DNA from: CAZGKX01 sp964525945
GTDB taxonomy: Bacteria; Pseudomonadota; Gammaproteobacteria; Legionellales; Legionellaceae
Length of the DNA: 20,550 nucleotides
Reading direction: 5' to 3'
Assembly: GCA_964525945.1 (NCBI GenBank)
Contig: CAZGKX010000050.1
Coordinates: forward strand, 1 to 20,550
This document shows positions 1 to 7,736 of the stretch, one piece after another. The stretch's first letter is position 1, and every line of letters starts with the position of its first letter. The notes under the pieces are model-generated. The model did not search any database, had not been told where the DNA came from, and was given only the letters and a program-made list of their open reading frames with translations. A program made the position numbers and the translations under genes.

Positions 1-459
1 ATGTCCGCAGCAGAAGAGCTCATTCGCTTGAGTAAAAGTCGCCGGTTGCATAATGCGTCAACAACGACGATGCCAGGCAGGGTTCAACAGTTTTTATTGC
101 GCACCCAACTGCGTTTGCTTGCTCCTCTTCCTGCACCTGAGCAGCGACTTTTTCGACAATTAAAAGCCCACTATCATCGATCTGAGCACAGCAATGTGCA
201 ATGGGATAAACACCAATTTTTAGATGCCCTTGAAATGGAGATAAAAGCGCATCCCACAAAACCCTATCGTGAGTGCATTGATGTTGTAAAAAACAGTAAC
301 CCCAATTTTATCCGGGCTGCTGGAAAAGGCTTTTTATGGGGTGGAGGGCGATGGGGTGGGCACCAAACGTTTGATTTGGTCCAGCGCTTAATCGCTTTGG
401 ATGCCATGGCTGAACAAGAAAGTGATTTTAATCCGCAGCGTTCTTTTAATGTTAGTTAA
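1..459 (+). CDS. hypothetical protein, possibly 5'-truncated by the window edge
   Basis: The reading frame is open from the first base, which happens to be an ATG, to a TAA at 457-459, giving 152 residues. The true start may lie upstream because no ribosome binding site can be seen. The protein is basic and mostly helical in its first 100 residues. It then has a glycine/tryptophan-rich stretch near residues 108-119 (GKGFLWGGGRWGG) and a helical tail. I see no signal peptide, membrane segment or known catalytic motif, and I do not recognise the family. It lies 105 bases before fdxA on the same strand, but a separate promoter for fdxA lies in the gap, so co-transcription is uncertain. Confidence 0.55.
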   Translation: MSAAEELIRLSKSRRLHNASTTTMPGRVQQFLLRTQLRLLAPLPAPEQRLFRQLKAHYHRSEHSNVQWDKHQFLDALEMEIKAHPTKPYRECIDVVKNSNPNFIRAAGKGFLWGGGRWGGHQTFDLVQRLIALDAMAEQESDFNPQRSFNVS

Positions 460-481
460 GGGGCTGCTGCTTATTTTGATG

Positions 482-505
482 GGTATGTCCGTTGCAGGAC
501 ATACC
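482..505. promoter_or_regulatory. perfect 9-bp inverted repeat over the fdxA -35 region (candidate operator)
   Basis: GGTATGTCC at 482-490 and GGACATACC at 497-505 are perfect inverted copies separated by six bases. No T-run follows, so it is a poor terminator. The right half covers part of the predicted -35 element of the fdxA operon promoter, where a dimeric repressor could bind. The bound regulator is unknown. Confidence 0.5.
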
Positions 506-520
506 AATGCAGGCTATTTT
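492..520 (+). promoter_or_regulatory. predicted sigma-70 promoter of the fdxA-kdsB operon
   Basis: TTGCAG at 492-497 and TATTTT at 515-520 are separated by 17 bases. The predicted start of transcription is near 527, about 38 bases before the fdxA ATG. Confidence 0.45.
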
Positions 521-564
521 ATGATTTAATAACCAGCATACGAGAACAAGCTTGAGAGTTTATT

Positions 565-897
565 ATGACATTTGTGGTGACAGAAAGTTGTATTAAATGC
601 AAATACACAGATTGCGTTGAAGTTTGCCCTGTGGATTGCTTTTATGAAGGGCCTAATTTTTTAGTGATTCATCCTGATGAATGCATCGATTGTGCCTTGT
701 GTGAACCGGAATGCCCAGTGAATGCTATTATTTCTGAAGATGATGCCACCGATGAGCAACGTCAATTTCTTGATTTAAATGCTGAGCTTTCAAAAAAATG
801 GCCCAATATCACCGTGAAAAAAGACGGACCTCCAGATGCAAAAGATTGGGAAGATGTGACGGATAAATTGCAATATTTAGAGAAAGATTGGACATAA
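565..897 (+). CDS. fdxA: 7Fe ferredoxin [3Fe-4S][4Fe-4S]
   Basis: This is a 110-residue soluble cytoplasmic electron carrier of the Azotobacter ferredoxin I type, which holds one [3Fe-4S] and one [4Fe-4S] cluster. Cysteines at 9, 12, 17, 21, 25, 40, 43, 46 and 50 match the Azotobacter FdI set (8, 11, 16, 20, 24, 39, 42, 45, 49) with an offset of one. By that match Cys9, Cys17 and Cys50 bind the 3Fe cluster, Cys21, Cys40, Cys43 and Cys46 bind the 4Fe cluster, and Cys25 is the free cysteine. The acidic C-terminal extension after residue 57 is typical of the family. The gene opens a compact operon. Its last codons overlap the TTG candidate start of the helicase gene by 10 bases, so translation of the two may be coupled. 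The electron partner is not known. Confidence 0.95.
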   Translation: MTFVVTESCIKCKYTDCVEVCPVDCFYEGPNFLVIHPDECIDCALCEPECPVNAIISEDDATDEQRQFLDLNAELSKKWPNITVKKDGPPDAKDWEDVTDKLQYLEKDWT

Positions 898-2858
898 ATA
901 CGGTTGATGATGCAATTGCTCATTGCCAAAAAATAATGGGCGAACACGGGCGATTGTCGACGGCAATTCCTGGATTTGCAGCACGACCGCAGCAAATTGA
1001 ATTGGCTTTGGCCATTGTTCGCACCATTGCTCAACAGTCCATCTTGGTTGCTGAGGCGGGTACAGGCACCGGAAAAACATATGCCTACTTAATTCCTTGT
1101 CTGTTAAGTGGAAAAAAAGCATTGATTTCCACGGCAACCAAAACATTGCAAGATCAATTGTTTCAAAAAGATTTACCGATGTTAATTCGTGCCTTGGGTC
1201 TGTCCGTTCGTATGCAAAATCTGAAAGGACGCGCCAATTACTTGTGCCGTTATAGGACCGCATTGCACGTTGAAGAAGGCCGCTTTATCCATCCACAATG
1301 TGTGCATGATATTTTGCATATCCATGAAAAATTGCCGCAATCGATCCTCGGTGAGCGCAGCGAATTGCCTGAAATTAGCGATGATTCCCCGGCATGGCCG
1401 TATGTGACATCCACCGCTGACAATTGTTTAGGTGGTGAATGCCCGCATTACCAAACGTGTTTTTTAGTCAAAGCCCGTAAAAAAGCACTGGAAGCCGATA
1501 TTGTCGTGATCAACCACCACCTGTTTTTTGCCGATTCTCGTTTAAAAGACGAAGGATTTGGTGAACTCTTGCCGGGGGTGGACACCGTGGTGTTTGATGA
1601 GGCTCATCAACTCGCTGAAATTGCGGCTAATTTTCACGGTGAGCGGGTGAGCACTCGACAATTTCGTGATGTTTTGGATGATGTTTTACGGGAGTGGCCT
1701 GTGCTTGATTTAGCCAATCAACCCTTGAAAAAACTCAGTTTGACGCTTGATAAGCAAATAGAAGCCCTTTTATCGACAATACCTGGTCGAGAAGAGCGAT
1801 TGGGTTGGGAGCAGGTAAGTCATAGCAAAGACTTCATAACGGCTTGGCAAGCTTTGATGGTTGTTGTCCAAGACATATTGCAATGCCTTTACGACACCGA
1901 CACCACCGAACATGCGGGCCTGGAACGTTGTAAACTACGTCTTGAAGAATTAAATCGATTATTGGGGTTGTTTACTCAACAGCGCTCAGAGCAAATTCGC
2001 TGGTTAGAGCATTTTAAACAAAGTTTGGTGTTTCACGCGACCCCGTTTGATGTGGCAGATTCATTTCGCACTTTGTTAGAGCGTAAACCTTCGGCGTATG
2101 TGTTCACGTCAGCAACCCTCACCATGGAGGCGTCGTTTGATTGTTTCACCAAACCGTTGGGATTAAGCAAAGCCCAGACTTTATTTTTGACGAGCCCTTT
2201 TAATTTTACGGAACAAGCGTTGCTCTATTTGCCCCGTGGTTTGCCCGATACCAAAGATTCACGTTATTACGATGCACTGTTGGAAAAAGCCGTTCCCGTC
2301 ATCAAAGCATGTGGAGGGCGTTGCTTTTTTTTATTCACCAGCCATCGTGCTTTAAAACAAATGGCTTTGCTGTTAGCTAAACGTATCAACTACCCATTGC
2401 TGATTCAAGGTGAGGAGGCTAAGCCAATTTTATTGGCGCGTTTTCGTGAATTGGGAAATGCAGTGTTACTCGGCACAGCAACGTTTTGGGAAGGTGTGGA
2501 TGTCAAAGGGGAGGCATTGTCTTGTGTTATTATTGATAAATTACCCTTCGCTAGTCCAACGGAACCCGTAACTCGTGGTAGAATGGCTTATTTAAAGACG
2601 CGGGGTTTGTCAGGCTTTGATGAATTGTCATTGCCGAATGCGGTGTTGGCATTAAAACAAGGCGTGGGGCGATTGATTCGTGATATCACGGATCAAGGTA
2701 TTTTAATGATTGCTGACCCTCGTTTAACGGGGCGTGATTATGGCCGGCAAATTTTTGCAAGCCTACCGGCCATGCGTAAAACCCGTGATGAACAAGTGGT
2801 CTTGGCGTTTATTCGTGAATTGGCATTAGAGAATTTGGATGAATTGGTTAGCAATTGA
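888..2858 (+). CDS. yoaA: Fe-S ATP-dependent DNA helicase, YoaA/DinG family
   Basis: This is a superfamily 2, XPD-like DNA helicase. Read from the TTG at 888 it has 656 residues. Walker A is EAGTGTGKT at 56-64 and the Walker B/DEAH box is at 237-240. Four cysteines at 120, 180, 185 and 191 match the [4Fe-4S] ligands of E. coli DinG in order and spacing. The helicase C-terminal half carries ATFWEGVDVKG and the QGVGRLIR motif VI. YoaA assists DNA repair and replication fork recovery in E. coli. The start is unsure: TTG at 888 overlaps fdxA, while ATG at 936 gives an N-terminus (MGEHGRLSTAIPGF) that aligns best with E. coli YoaA. Neither has a strong ribosome binding site. The stop overlaps tsaB by 20 bases. 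E. coli also has yoaA beside tsaB, which favours YoaA over DinG. Confidence 0.93.
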   Translation: MDINTVDDAIAHCQKIMGEHGRLSTAIPGFAARPQQIELALAIVRTIAQQSILVAEAGTGTGKTYAYLIPCLLSGKKALISTATKTLQDQLFQKDLPMLIRALGLSVRMQNLKGRANYLCRYRTALHVEEGRFIHPQCVHDILHIHEKLPQSILGERSELPEISDDSPAWPYVTSTADNCLGGECPHYQTCFLVKARKKALEADIVVINHHLFFADSRLKDEGFGELLPGVDTVVFDEAHQLAEIAANFHGERVSTRQFRDVLDDVLREWPVLDLANQPLKKLSLTLDKQIEALLSTIPGREERLGWEQVSHSKDFITAWQALMVVVQDILQCLYDTDTTEHAGLERCKLRLEELNRLLGLFTQQRSEQIRWLEHFKQSLVFHATPFDVADSFRTLLERKPSAYVFTSATLTMEASFDCFTKPLGLSKAQTLFLTSPFNFTEQALLYLPRGLPDTKDSRYYDALLEKAVPVIKACGGRCFFLFTSHRALKQMALLLAKRINYPLLIQGEEAKPILLARFRELGNAVLLGTATFWEGVDVKGEALSCVIIDKLPFASPTEPVTRGRMAYLKTRGLSGFDELSLPNAVLALKQGVGRLIRDITDQGILMIADPRLTGRDYGRQIFASLPAMRKTRDEQVVLAFIRELALENLDELVSN

Positions 2859-3513
2859 TACATCTACCGAACGTGCTTCGGTGGCATTGGCAACGGGAAG
2901 CGAGCTGTTGGTTGAAGAGCAGCATAATATTCGACAACATGCCCAATTTTTACTGCCAATGATTGATAAATTACTGGCAACAGCACAGCTGAACATTCAG
3001 CAATTGCAAGGCATCATCTTTGGGCGGGGCCCAGGTAGTTTTACCGGGCTACGAGTGGCTTGTAGCATTGCCAAGGGTTTAGCCTACGCGCATGACTTGC
3101 CCCTCTACCCAGTAAGCAGCTTATTGGCTGTTGCTCATGCCGCCTACCAGCAGCACACCAGTCTTTCTGAGGACGTGCGGGTATTGGCCATGCTTGATGC
3201 ACGCATGCATCAAGTCTATTGGGGATGTTTTACGCAAACATTGGAACAGGTTGACGAGCATGTTTCAAGCCCGGGGGATATTCGGGTGATGGGGGATAGA
3301 TCCTTGTTATTGGCAGGGGCTGGTTTTGATGTTTATCAACATGAGTTGCCTGCCGCTCTCCAAGCGCTTATCATGCATCAACACGTGGTATTCCCGCATG
3401 CGCGCCACATGATTGAGTTGGTGAAAGCGGGTCGAATACAAGCTGTAAATGCGCAAGACGCATTACCGGTGTATGTACGAAATCAAGTGGTTCAAGGAGC
3501 AAGTGGTGGATAA
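2839..3513 (+). CDS. tsaB: tRNA t6A37 biosynthesis protein TsaB
   Basis: This 224-residue protein has the ASKHA fold of TsaB (YeaZ), the non-catalytic partner of TsaD. With TsaE it transfers the threonylcarbamoyl group to A37 of tRNAs that read ANN codons, in the cytoplasm. The N-terminal phosphate-1 motif is LAIDTST, and GRGPGSFTGLRVA at about 63-75 is the family signature. The length is close to E. coli TsaB (231 residues). The start overlaps the end of yoaA by 20 bases, which suggests translational coupling. The end overlaps the GTG start of ycaR by 8 bases. tsaD and tsaE are not in the window. Confidence 0.95.
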   Translation: MNWLAIDTSTERASVALATGSELLVEEQHNIRQHAQFLLPMIDKLLATAQLNIQQLQGIIFGRGPGSFTGLRVACSIAKGLAYAHDLPLYPVSSLLAVAHAAYQQHTSLSEDVRVLAMLDARMHQVYWGCFTQTLEQVDEHVSSPGDIRVMGDRSLLLAGAGFDVYQHELPAALQALIMHQHVVFPHARHMIELVKAGRIQAVNAQDALPVYVRNQVVQGASGG

Positions 3514-3685
3514 AAAAATATTGGATATTTTGGTTTGCCCTTTGTGCAAAGGCAAATTGTTGCTCAAAAAACAAGAGTTAATTTGTAAATTTGATCGGTT
3601 AGCGTACCCCATCAATGATGGAATACCGGTGATGCTTGAGCAGGAAGCTCGTATTCTAACGTTAGAGGAAAAAGATCAATTATGA
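3506..3685 (+). CDS. ycaR: Trm112/YcaR-family zinc-ribbon-like small protein
   Basis: This 59-residue protein belongs to the UPF0434/Trm112 family and resembles E. coli YcaR, also encoded directly before kdsB. The frame stays open upstream to 3449, but I chose the GTG at 3506: AAGGAG lies at 3494-3499, six bases away, and the resulting N-terminus (VDKKILDILVCPLCKGKL) aligns with YcaR from its first residue. Two of the usual four zinc-site cysteines are present as C11 and C14. A third cysteine is at 27, but the fourth ligand is missing, as in E. coli YcaR. The conserved tail is DGIPVMLEQEAR. The role in proteobacteria is not established; Trm112 proteins elsewhere activate methyltransferases. 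Its TGA overlaps the kdsB ATG by four bases (ATGA). Confidence 0.9.
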   Translation: MDKKILDILVCPLCKGKLLLKKQELICKFDRLAYPINDGIPVMLEQEARILTLEEKDQL

Positions 3686-4432
3686 GCGTCGATTTTCATG
3701 TGATTATTCCGGCGCGTTACCAATCATCGCGCTTGCCTGGTAAATTACTGATGGAATTGAATGGCCAAACCATTCTCGAACGCACCTACCGCCAAGCCAT
3801 GCTGGCCAATGCAAAAACAGTGACCATCGCAACGGATCATCCTTTAATTTTTGAGGTGGCTACAGCGATGAAGGCCCATGTGGTGATGACGGCCGACAGC
3901 CACAGCACAGGAACAGATAGAATTGCTGATGTGGTGTCCCAATCCAATTATGCGCCACACGATATTATCGTCAATGTGCAAGGCGATGAGCCTTTGNNNN
4001 NNNNNNNNNNNNNNNATCAAACAAGTGGCGGAAAGCTTGGTTTTAACCGACGCGCCTATGGCCACCTTATGTTGGCCCATAGAAAATTACGAAATGTCCA
4101 TCAATCCGAATGTGGTCAAAGTGGTTCGTGATGGCCAAAATAACGCTCTTTATTTTTCTCGCAGCCCAATTCCGGCTAACCGTGATGAACCCTCAAATTA
4201 TAAAGGCATGTTTCGCCATATTGGCTTATACGCTTATCGCGCTGGATTTTTATTGGATATCGTAAAACAGCCGATATGTGTTCTAGAAACAACAGAAGCT
4301 CTCGAACAGTTACGTGTTCTATGGGGCGGGCATAAAATAAAGATCAATGAAGCCTGTGTGCAACCTTTGCAAGACATAAACACGGCCGATGATTTAGACA
4401 AAGCACGGCAACTGATGCTGGAATTGGTCTAA
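3682..4432 (+). CDS. kdsB: 3-deoxy-manno-octulosonate cytidylyltransferase (contains assembly gap)
   Basis: KdsB makes CMP-Kdo from CTP and Kdo, which commits Kdo to the inner core of lipopolysaccharide. The N-terminal nucleotide-binding motif IPARYQSSRLPGKLL is at about 9-23, VNVQGDEPL ends at residue 105, and ALYFSRSPIP and ALEQLRVLW occur later. A run of 19 N (3997-4015) separates two halves that lie in different frames. In E. coli KdsB about five residues sit between GDEP(M/L) and the following (I)RQVA segment, so a true gap of 15 bases would restore the frame. The protein would then have about 248 residues, equal to E. coli KdsB. I therefore read the gene as intact, with a wrongly sized gap. 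It is the last gene of the fdxA operon. It implies a Kdo-containing, Gram-negative outer membrane. Confidence 0.93.
3997..4015. other. assembly gap (19 N) inside kdsB
   Basis: Nineteen undetermined bases. Family alignment implies that about 15 are missing, so the N count is not a measured length. Confidence 0.98.
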
Positions 4433-4583
4433 ACCACGGGAACCCTTCCCTCACACGTCCATTATTCTCTCTTGTTTAATTTTCAGGCAATAAAAAATAA
4501 AGTGTATTTATTTTCATATTGATGTTTTTTTTTGCCTATCATCTAAACTTAAAGTGTTATCCAATACGATTGAGGGGAAAATC

Positions 4584-4961
4584 ATGTCAGAATTGACAGA
4601 TGCACTTGGTTCTATAAACCAAAAAGGGTTAAGCATTAAATTGGTGAAAGCGACAAGTGACGTGGGCCTCTACGTTACGGCTCTTGACGGTTTGAAAAAA
4701 GGTATACAACAATTAAGAGACGCCGATGCTGGCGATGTTGATCGTATTAAGAATATATTGAATGAATGCAAGCTTTATCTGAAAACCTCGCAATCTCAAA
4801 TGCATCGTGAGTTTGGGCGGCATACTTTTGAAGGAGAAGCCAATAAAAATCTTGAAGGCAATGTAAAGTACGCTCAAGCAGTGCTAAAGATTGCAGAAAA
4901 AATCTTGGCAGATGTTGGCGAAGCCCTTGCTCATACCAATGACTTAACGCCACGTCAATAA
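4584..4961 (+). CDS. small helical hypothetical protein
   Basis: The ATG at 4584 is preceded by GAGGGG at 4572-4577, a good Shine-Dalgarno match, so I prefer it to the in-frame ATG at 4554. The protein has 125 residues and is rich in Lys, Glu, Asp, Leu and Ala. It is predicted to be almost wholly helical, with amphipathic segments near 15-55 and 85-115. I see no signal peptide, membrane span or metal-binding cysteine motif, and I do not recognise the family. It stands alone: the kdsB stop is about 150 bases upstream across an AT-rich gap, and a large inverted repeat follows before the convergent clpB. Its role is unknown; secreted effector, stress or chaperone-linked functions cannot be told apart from sequence. 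Confidence 0.7.
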   Translation: MSELTDALGSINQKGLSIKLVKATSDVGLYVTALDGLKKGIQQLRDADAGDVDRIKNILNECKLYLKTSQSQMHREFGRHTFEGEANKNLEGNVKYAQAVLKIAEKILADVGEALAHTNDLTPRQ

Positions 4962-4989
4962 GACATGTGGCAAAGATACCGAGCCGCGA

Positions 4990-5064
4990 CCGTAAGGAAG
5001 CGGAACAGTTTTGCGCATGGAATAAGATCCCTGTTTGATAAAAAACTGTTCCGCTTCCTTACGG
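4990..5064. repeat. 75-bp inverted-repeat element with 23-bp perfect arms between convergent genes
   Basis: The 23 bases at 4990-5012 are the exact reverse complement of 5042-5064, with a 29-base loop between them. The core of the left arm reads AAGGAAGCGGAACAG. It sits between the stop of the small orphan gene (4961) and the stop of clpB (5084), where a two-way transcription stop would be useful. No T-run follows the stem on either strand, and arms this long and exact also fit a palindromic repetitive element. No clear target-site duplication is visible and no second copy occurs in the window. Confidence 0.8.
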
Positions 5065-5083
5065 GTGTGGCTTGGTTGGTGCG

Positions 5084-7663
5084 TCATGTGGTTTTGAAGG
5101 CCAATTGCGTGCCTGCCAAGTGAACCATGATTGTTTCTCCAGATTTAAATTGCCCCGTCAATAACGCCTGTGCCAGAGGATTTTCCAATTTTTGTTGCAC
5201 AACTCTTTTTAGGGGGCGGGCGCCATAAACAGGATCAAAACCTGCTTCGGCAATATAGGCGAGCGCTTCAGGAGATATTTGCAACGCAATATTTTGTTGC
5301 GCCAACCGTTGCTTGAGATGGTCAATTTGGATCGATGCAATGTTGGCGATTTGCTCACGGGTTAAAGCATGAAACACCACACTGTCATCAATACGATTGA
5401 TGAATTCAGGTCGAAAATGCTGACTGACCAATTCCATCACCGCTGATTTAATGTCTTCGTAACTGTGTTTTACGCCCATTTCTTGAATCAGGTGTGAGCC
5501 GAGATTAGACGTCATCACAATCACCGTGTTGCGGAAATCAACGGTTCGACCTTGGCCATCCGTTAAGCGTCCATCATCCAAGACTTGTAAAAGAATATTG
5601 AACACATCCGGGTGAGCTTTTTCAATTTCATCCAATAAAATGACAGAGTAAGGACGCCGCCGAACTGCTTCGGTCAAGTAGCCACCTTCTTCATAACCCA
5701 CATAACCTGGAGGGGCACCAATTAGCCTCGCCACGGAATGTTTTTCCATGAATTCAGACATATCAATGCGAACCATAGCATCCACTGTGTCAAATAAAAA
5801 TGTAGCCAGCGCTTTGCATAATTCGGTTTTACCAACGCCTGTTGGTCCTAAAAATAAAAAAGAACCAATGGGGCGGTTGGGGTCGGATAACCCCGCGCGG
5901 GAACGCCGTATGGCGTTGGCCACAGCATCAACGGCTTCATTTTGACCAATTAAACGTTGATGCAGTGCGCTTTCCATGTGCAGTAATTTTTCTTTTTCGC
6001 CTTCTAGCATTTTGGCGACAGGAATCCCTGTCCAGCGTGAAACAACTTCTGCAATTTCTTCCTCAGTGACTTTGTTGCGAACCAATTTGGTTTCTTGCTG
6101 TTCATTGTTGGCAACCTCTGCCAGTTCTTTTTCCAAGGCAGGAATGCGTCCGTATTGTAACTCCGACATGCGGGTCAGATCACCGGCTCGTCTGGCTGCT
6201 TCCAATTCAATTTTTGCTTTTTCTAAGTTTTCTTTGATGTGGCTTGCTCCTTGCAACAAGGCTTTTTCGGCTTTCCAAATGTCGGCTAAATCTGCATAAT
6301 TTTTTTCCAATTCATCAATGCTTTGTTGCAAATCCGTTAAACGTTTTTTAGACGCTTCATCGTTTTCTTTTTTCAACGCTTCGCGTTCAATTTTAAATTG
6401 AATAAGGCGTCTATCTAATTTATCCAAGGCTTCTGGCTTGGAGTCAATTTCCATTCGGATCAAACTTCCTGCTTCATCGATTAAATCAATGGCCTTGTCG
6501 GGCAACTGACGATCCGTGATGTAGCGATGGGATAAGGTGGCTGCAGCAACAATCGCAGGATCTGTTATTTCAATGCCATGATGCACTTCATAGCGTTCTT
6601 TTAGGCCGCGTAAAATAGCAATGGTGTCTTCGACATTGGGTTCATTCACCAGGACTTTTTGAAACCGACGCTCGAGGGCGGCGTCTTTTTCAACGTATTG
6701 GCGGTATTCATCCAAGGTTGTCGCACCAATGCAATGCAGCTCGCCACGTGCCAATGCTGGCTTGAGCATGTTGCCGGCATCCATGGCACCTTCGGCTTTG
6801 CCGGCACCTACCATGGTGTGGATCTCGTCGATAAATAGAATAATTTGCCCTTCTTGTTTCGATAAATCATTCAAAACGGCCTTAAGACGTTCCTCAAATT
6901 CACCTCTAAATTTTGCCCCCGCGATCAATGCCCCCATGTCCAATGAAAGCAAGCGCTTATTTTTTAATCCCTCAGGCACTTCGCCATTGATGATACGTTG
7001 AGCTAAGCCTTCCACTATCGCTGTTTTACCCACGCCCGGCTCACCAATCAGCACCGGGTTGTTTTTGGTACGTCGCTGCAAAACCTGTATGGTGCGTCTG
7101 ATTTCATCGTCGCGGCCAATCACCGGATCCAATTTTCCTTGTTCGGCACGCTCCGTTAAATCCAGTGTGTATTTTTCCAACGCTTGGCGTTGTTCTTCAG
7201 CGTTAGGATCATTCACGGATTCACCCCCTCGTATTTCGTTGATTGCTTTGTCGATAGATGATGGTTCTGCGCCAGCTTGTTTTAATAATTTACCTAAATG
7301 GCCATTGTTTTCATGGATTGCGGCTAAAACAAACAACTCACTGGAAATGTAATTGTCTTTGCGCTCTTGCGCTAATTTGTCGGTAAGGTTGAGCAAACGA
7401 TTTAAACCATTGGATATGTGAATTTCTCCGCCTGTGCCTGAAACAGTGGGTAATTTATCCAAGGCTTGATCGAGCAAGGTACGAAGTTGGGGCATGTTTA
7501 CGCCCGCTTTGGCAAGTAAATGCCGGCATGTACCGCCTTGCTGATCTATGAGCGCTTTCATGAGGTGTTCAGGTTCAATAAAGCTATTGTCTTTTCCCAG
7601 CGCCAATGATTGTGCATCCGCCAAGGCCATTTGAAATTTCGAAGTCAGTTTGTCCATTCGCAT
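5084..7663 (-). CDS. clpB: ATP-dependent disaggregase ClpB
   Basis: ClpB is a hexameric AAA+ chaperone that, with DnaK, extracts and refolds proteins from cytoplasmic aggregates after heat stress. The 859 residues show an N-terminal Clp repeat domain (about 1-145). AAA1 has Walker A GEPGVGKT (207-214) and Walker B LFIDE (276-280). A coiled-coil middle domain (about 410-530) separates ClpB from ClpA/ClpC. AAA2 has Walker A GPTGVGKT (606-613), pore loop GYVG (653-656) and Walker B VILLDE (674-679). A ClpP-docking tripeptide loop was not seen. The length matches E. coli ClpB (857). The ATG at 7663 has AAAGGT seven bases upstream; the ATG two codons on is less well placed. A sigma-32-type promoter precedes the gene. 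Confidence 0.98.
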   Translation of the reverse strand: MRMDKLTSKFQMALADAQSLALGKDNSFIEPEHLMKALIDQQGGTCRHLLAKAGVNMPQLRTLLDQALDKLPTVSGTGGEIHISNGLNRLLNLTDKLAQERKDNYISSELFVLAAIHENNGHLGKLLKQAGAEPSSIDKAINEIRGGESVNDPNAEEQRQALEKYTLDLTERAEQGKLDPVIGRDDEIRRTIQVLQRRTKNNPVLIGEPGVGKTAIVEGLAQRIINGEVPEGLKNKRLLSLDMGALIAGAKFRGEFEERLKAVLNDLSKQEGQIILFIDEIHTMVGAGKAEGAMDAGNMLKPALARGELHCIGATTLDEYRQYVEKDAALERRFQKVLVNEPNVEDTIAILRGLKERYEVHHGIEITDPAIVAAATLSHRYITDRQLPDKAIDLIDEAGSLIRMEIDSKPEALDKLDRRLIQFKIEREALKKENDEASKKRLTDLQQSIDELEKNYADLADIWKAEKALLQGASHIKENLEKAKIELEAARRAGDLTRMSELQYGRIPALEKELAEVANNEQQETKLVRNKVTEEEIAEVVSRWTGIPVAKMLEGEKEKLLHMESALHQRLIGQNEAVDAVANAIRRSRAGLSDPNRPIGSFLFLGPTGVGKTELCKALATFLFDTVDAMVRIDMSEFMEKHSVARLIGAPPGYVGYEEGGYLTEAVRRRPYSVILLDEIEKAHPDVFNILLQVLDDGRLTDGQGRTVDFRNTVIVMTSNLGSHLIQEMGVKHSYEDIKSAVMELVSQHFRPEFINRIDDSVVFHALTREQIANIASIQIDHLKQRLAQQNIALQISPEALAYIAEAGFDPVYGARPLKRVVQQKLENPLAQALLTGQFKSGETIMVHLAGTQLAFKTT

Positions 7664-7698
7664 GTTAGTTACCTTTGATTTATTGCCTATTTACCGTA

Positions 7699-7726
7699 AC
7701 ATAGGGATTCTTTTGGTAAAATCAAG
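7699..7726 (-). promoter_or_regulatory. sigma-32 (RpoH) heat-shock promoter of clpB
   Basis: On the minus strand CTTGATT (7726-7720) and CCCTATGT (7706-7699) are separated by 13 bases. The E. coli sigma-32 consensus is CTTGAAA and CCCCATNT with a spacer of similar length. The -10 differs at one defined base. Transcription would start near 7692, about 30 bases before the clpB ATG. Confidence 0.72.
7714..7722 (+). promoter_or_regulatory. candidate extended -10 promoter of the S49 peptidase gene
   Basis: TGGTAAAAT at 7714-7722 is an extended -10 sequence; no convincing -35 is present. Transcription would start near 7729, leaving a leader of only about eight bases before the ATG at 7737. It overlaps the -35 of the opposing clpB promoter. 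Confidence 0.35.
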
Positions 7727-7736
7727 CCGCTGCAAT

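Noticed and set aside
3449..3505. Upstream start of the YcaR-like protein at 3449
   Set aside because: It lies inside tsaB, has no ribosome binding site, and alignment with E. coli YcaR begins at the GTG at 3506.
3682..4432. kdsB as a pseudogene
   Set aside because: All sequence outside the N-run aligns well and 15 bases in the gap restore a protein of normal length.
4501..4560. Promoter for the orphan gene (TATCAT at 4537-4542)
   Set aside because: No -35 element lies at a proper distance; nearby TTGATG gives a spacer of only 12 bases.
5748..7352. Plus-strand open frames inside clpB (for example 5976-6299, 7059-7352)
   Set aside because: They are antisense shadows of a highly conserved coding gene with no translation signals of their own.
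7650..7736. 29-residue N-terminal extension of the S49 peptidase from 7650
   Set aside because: It would cross the start region and promoter of clpB, and the ATG at 7737 gives the usual short cytoplasmic tail before the membrane anchor.
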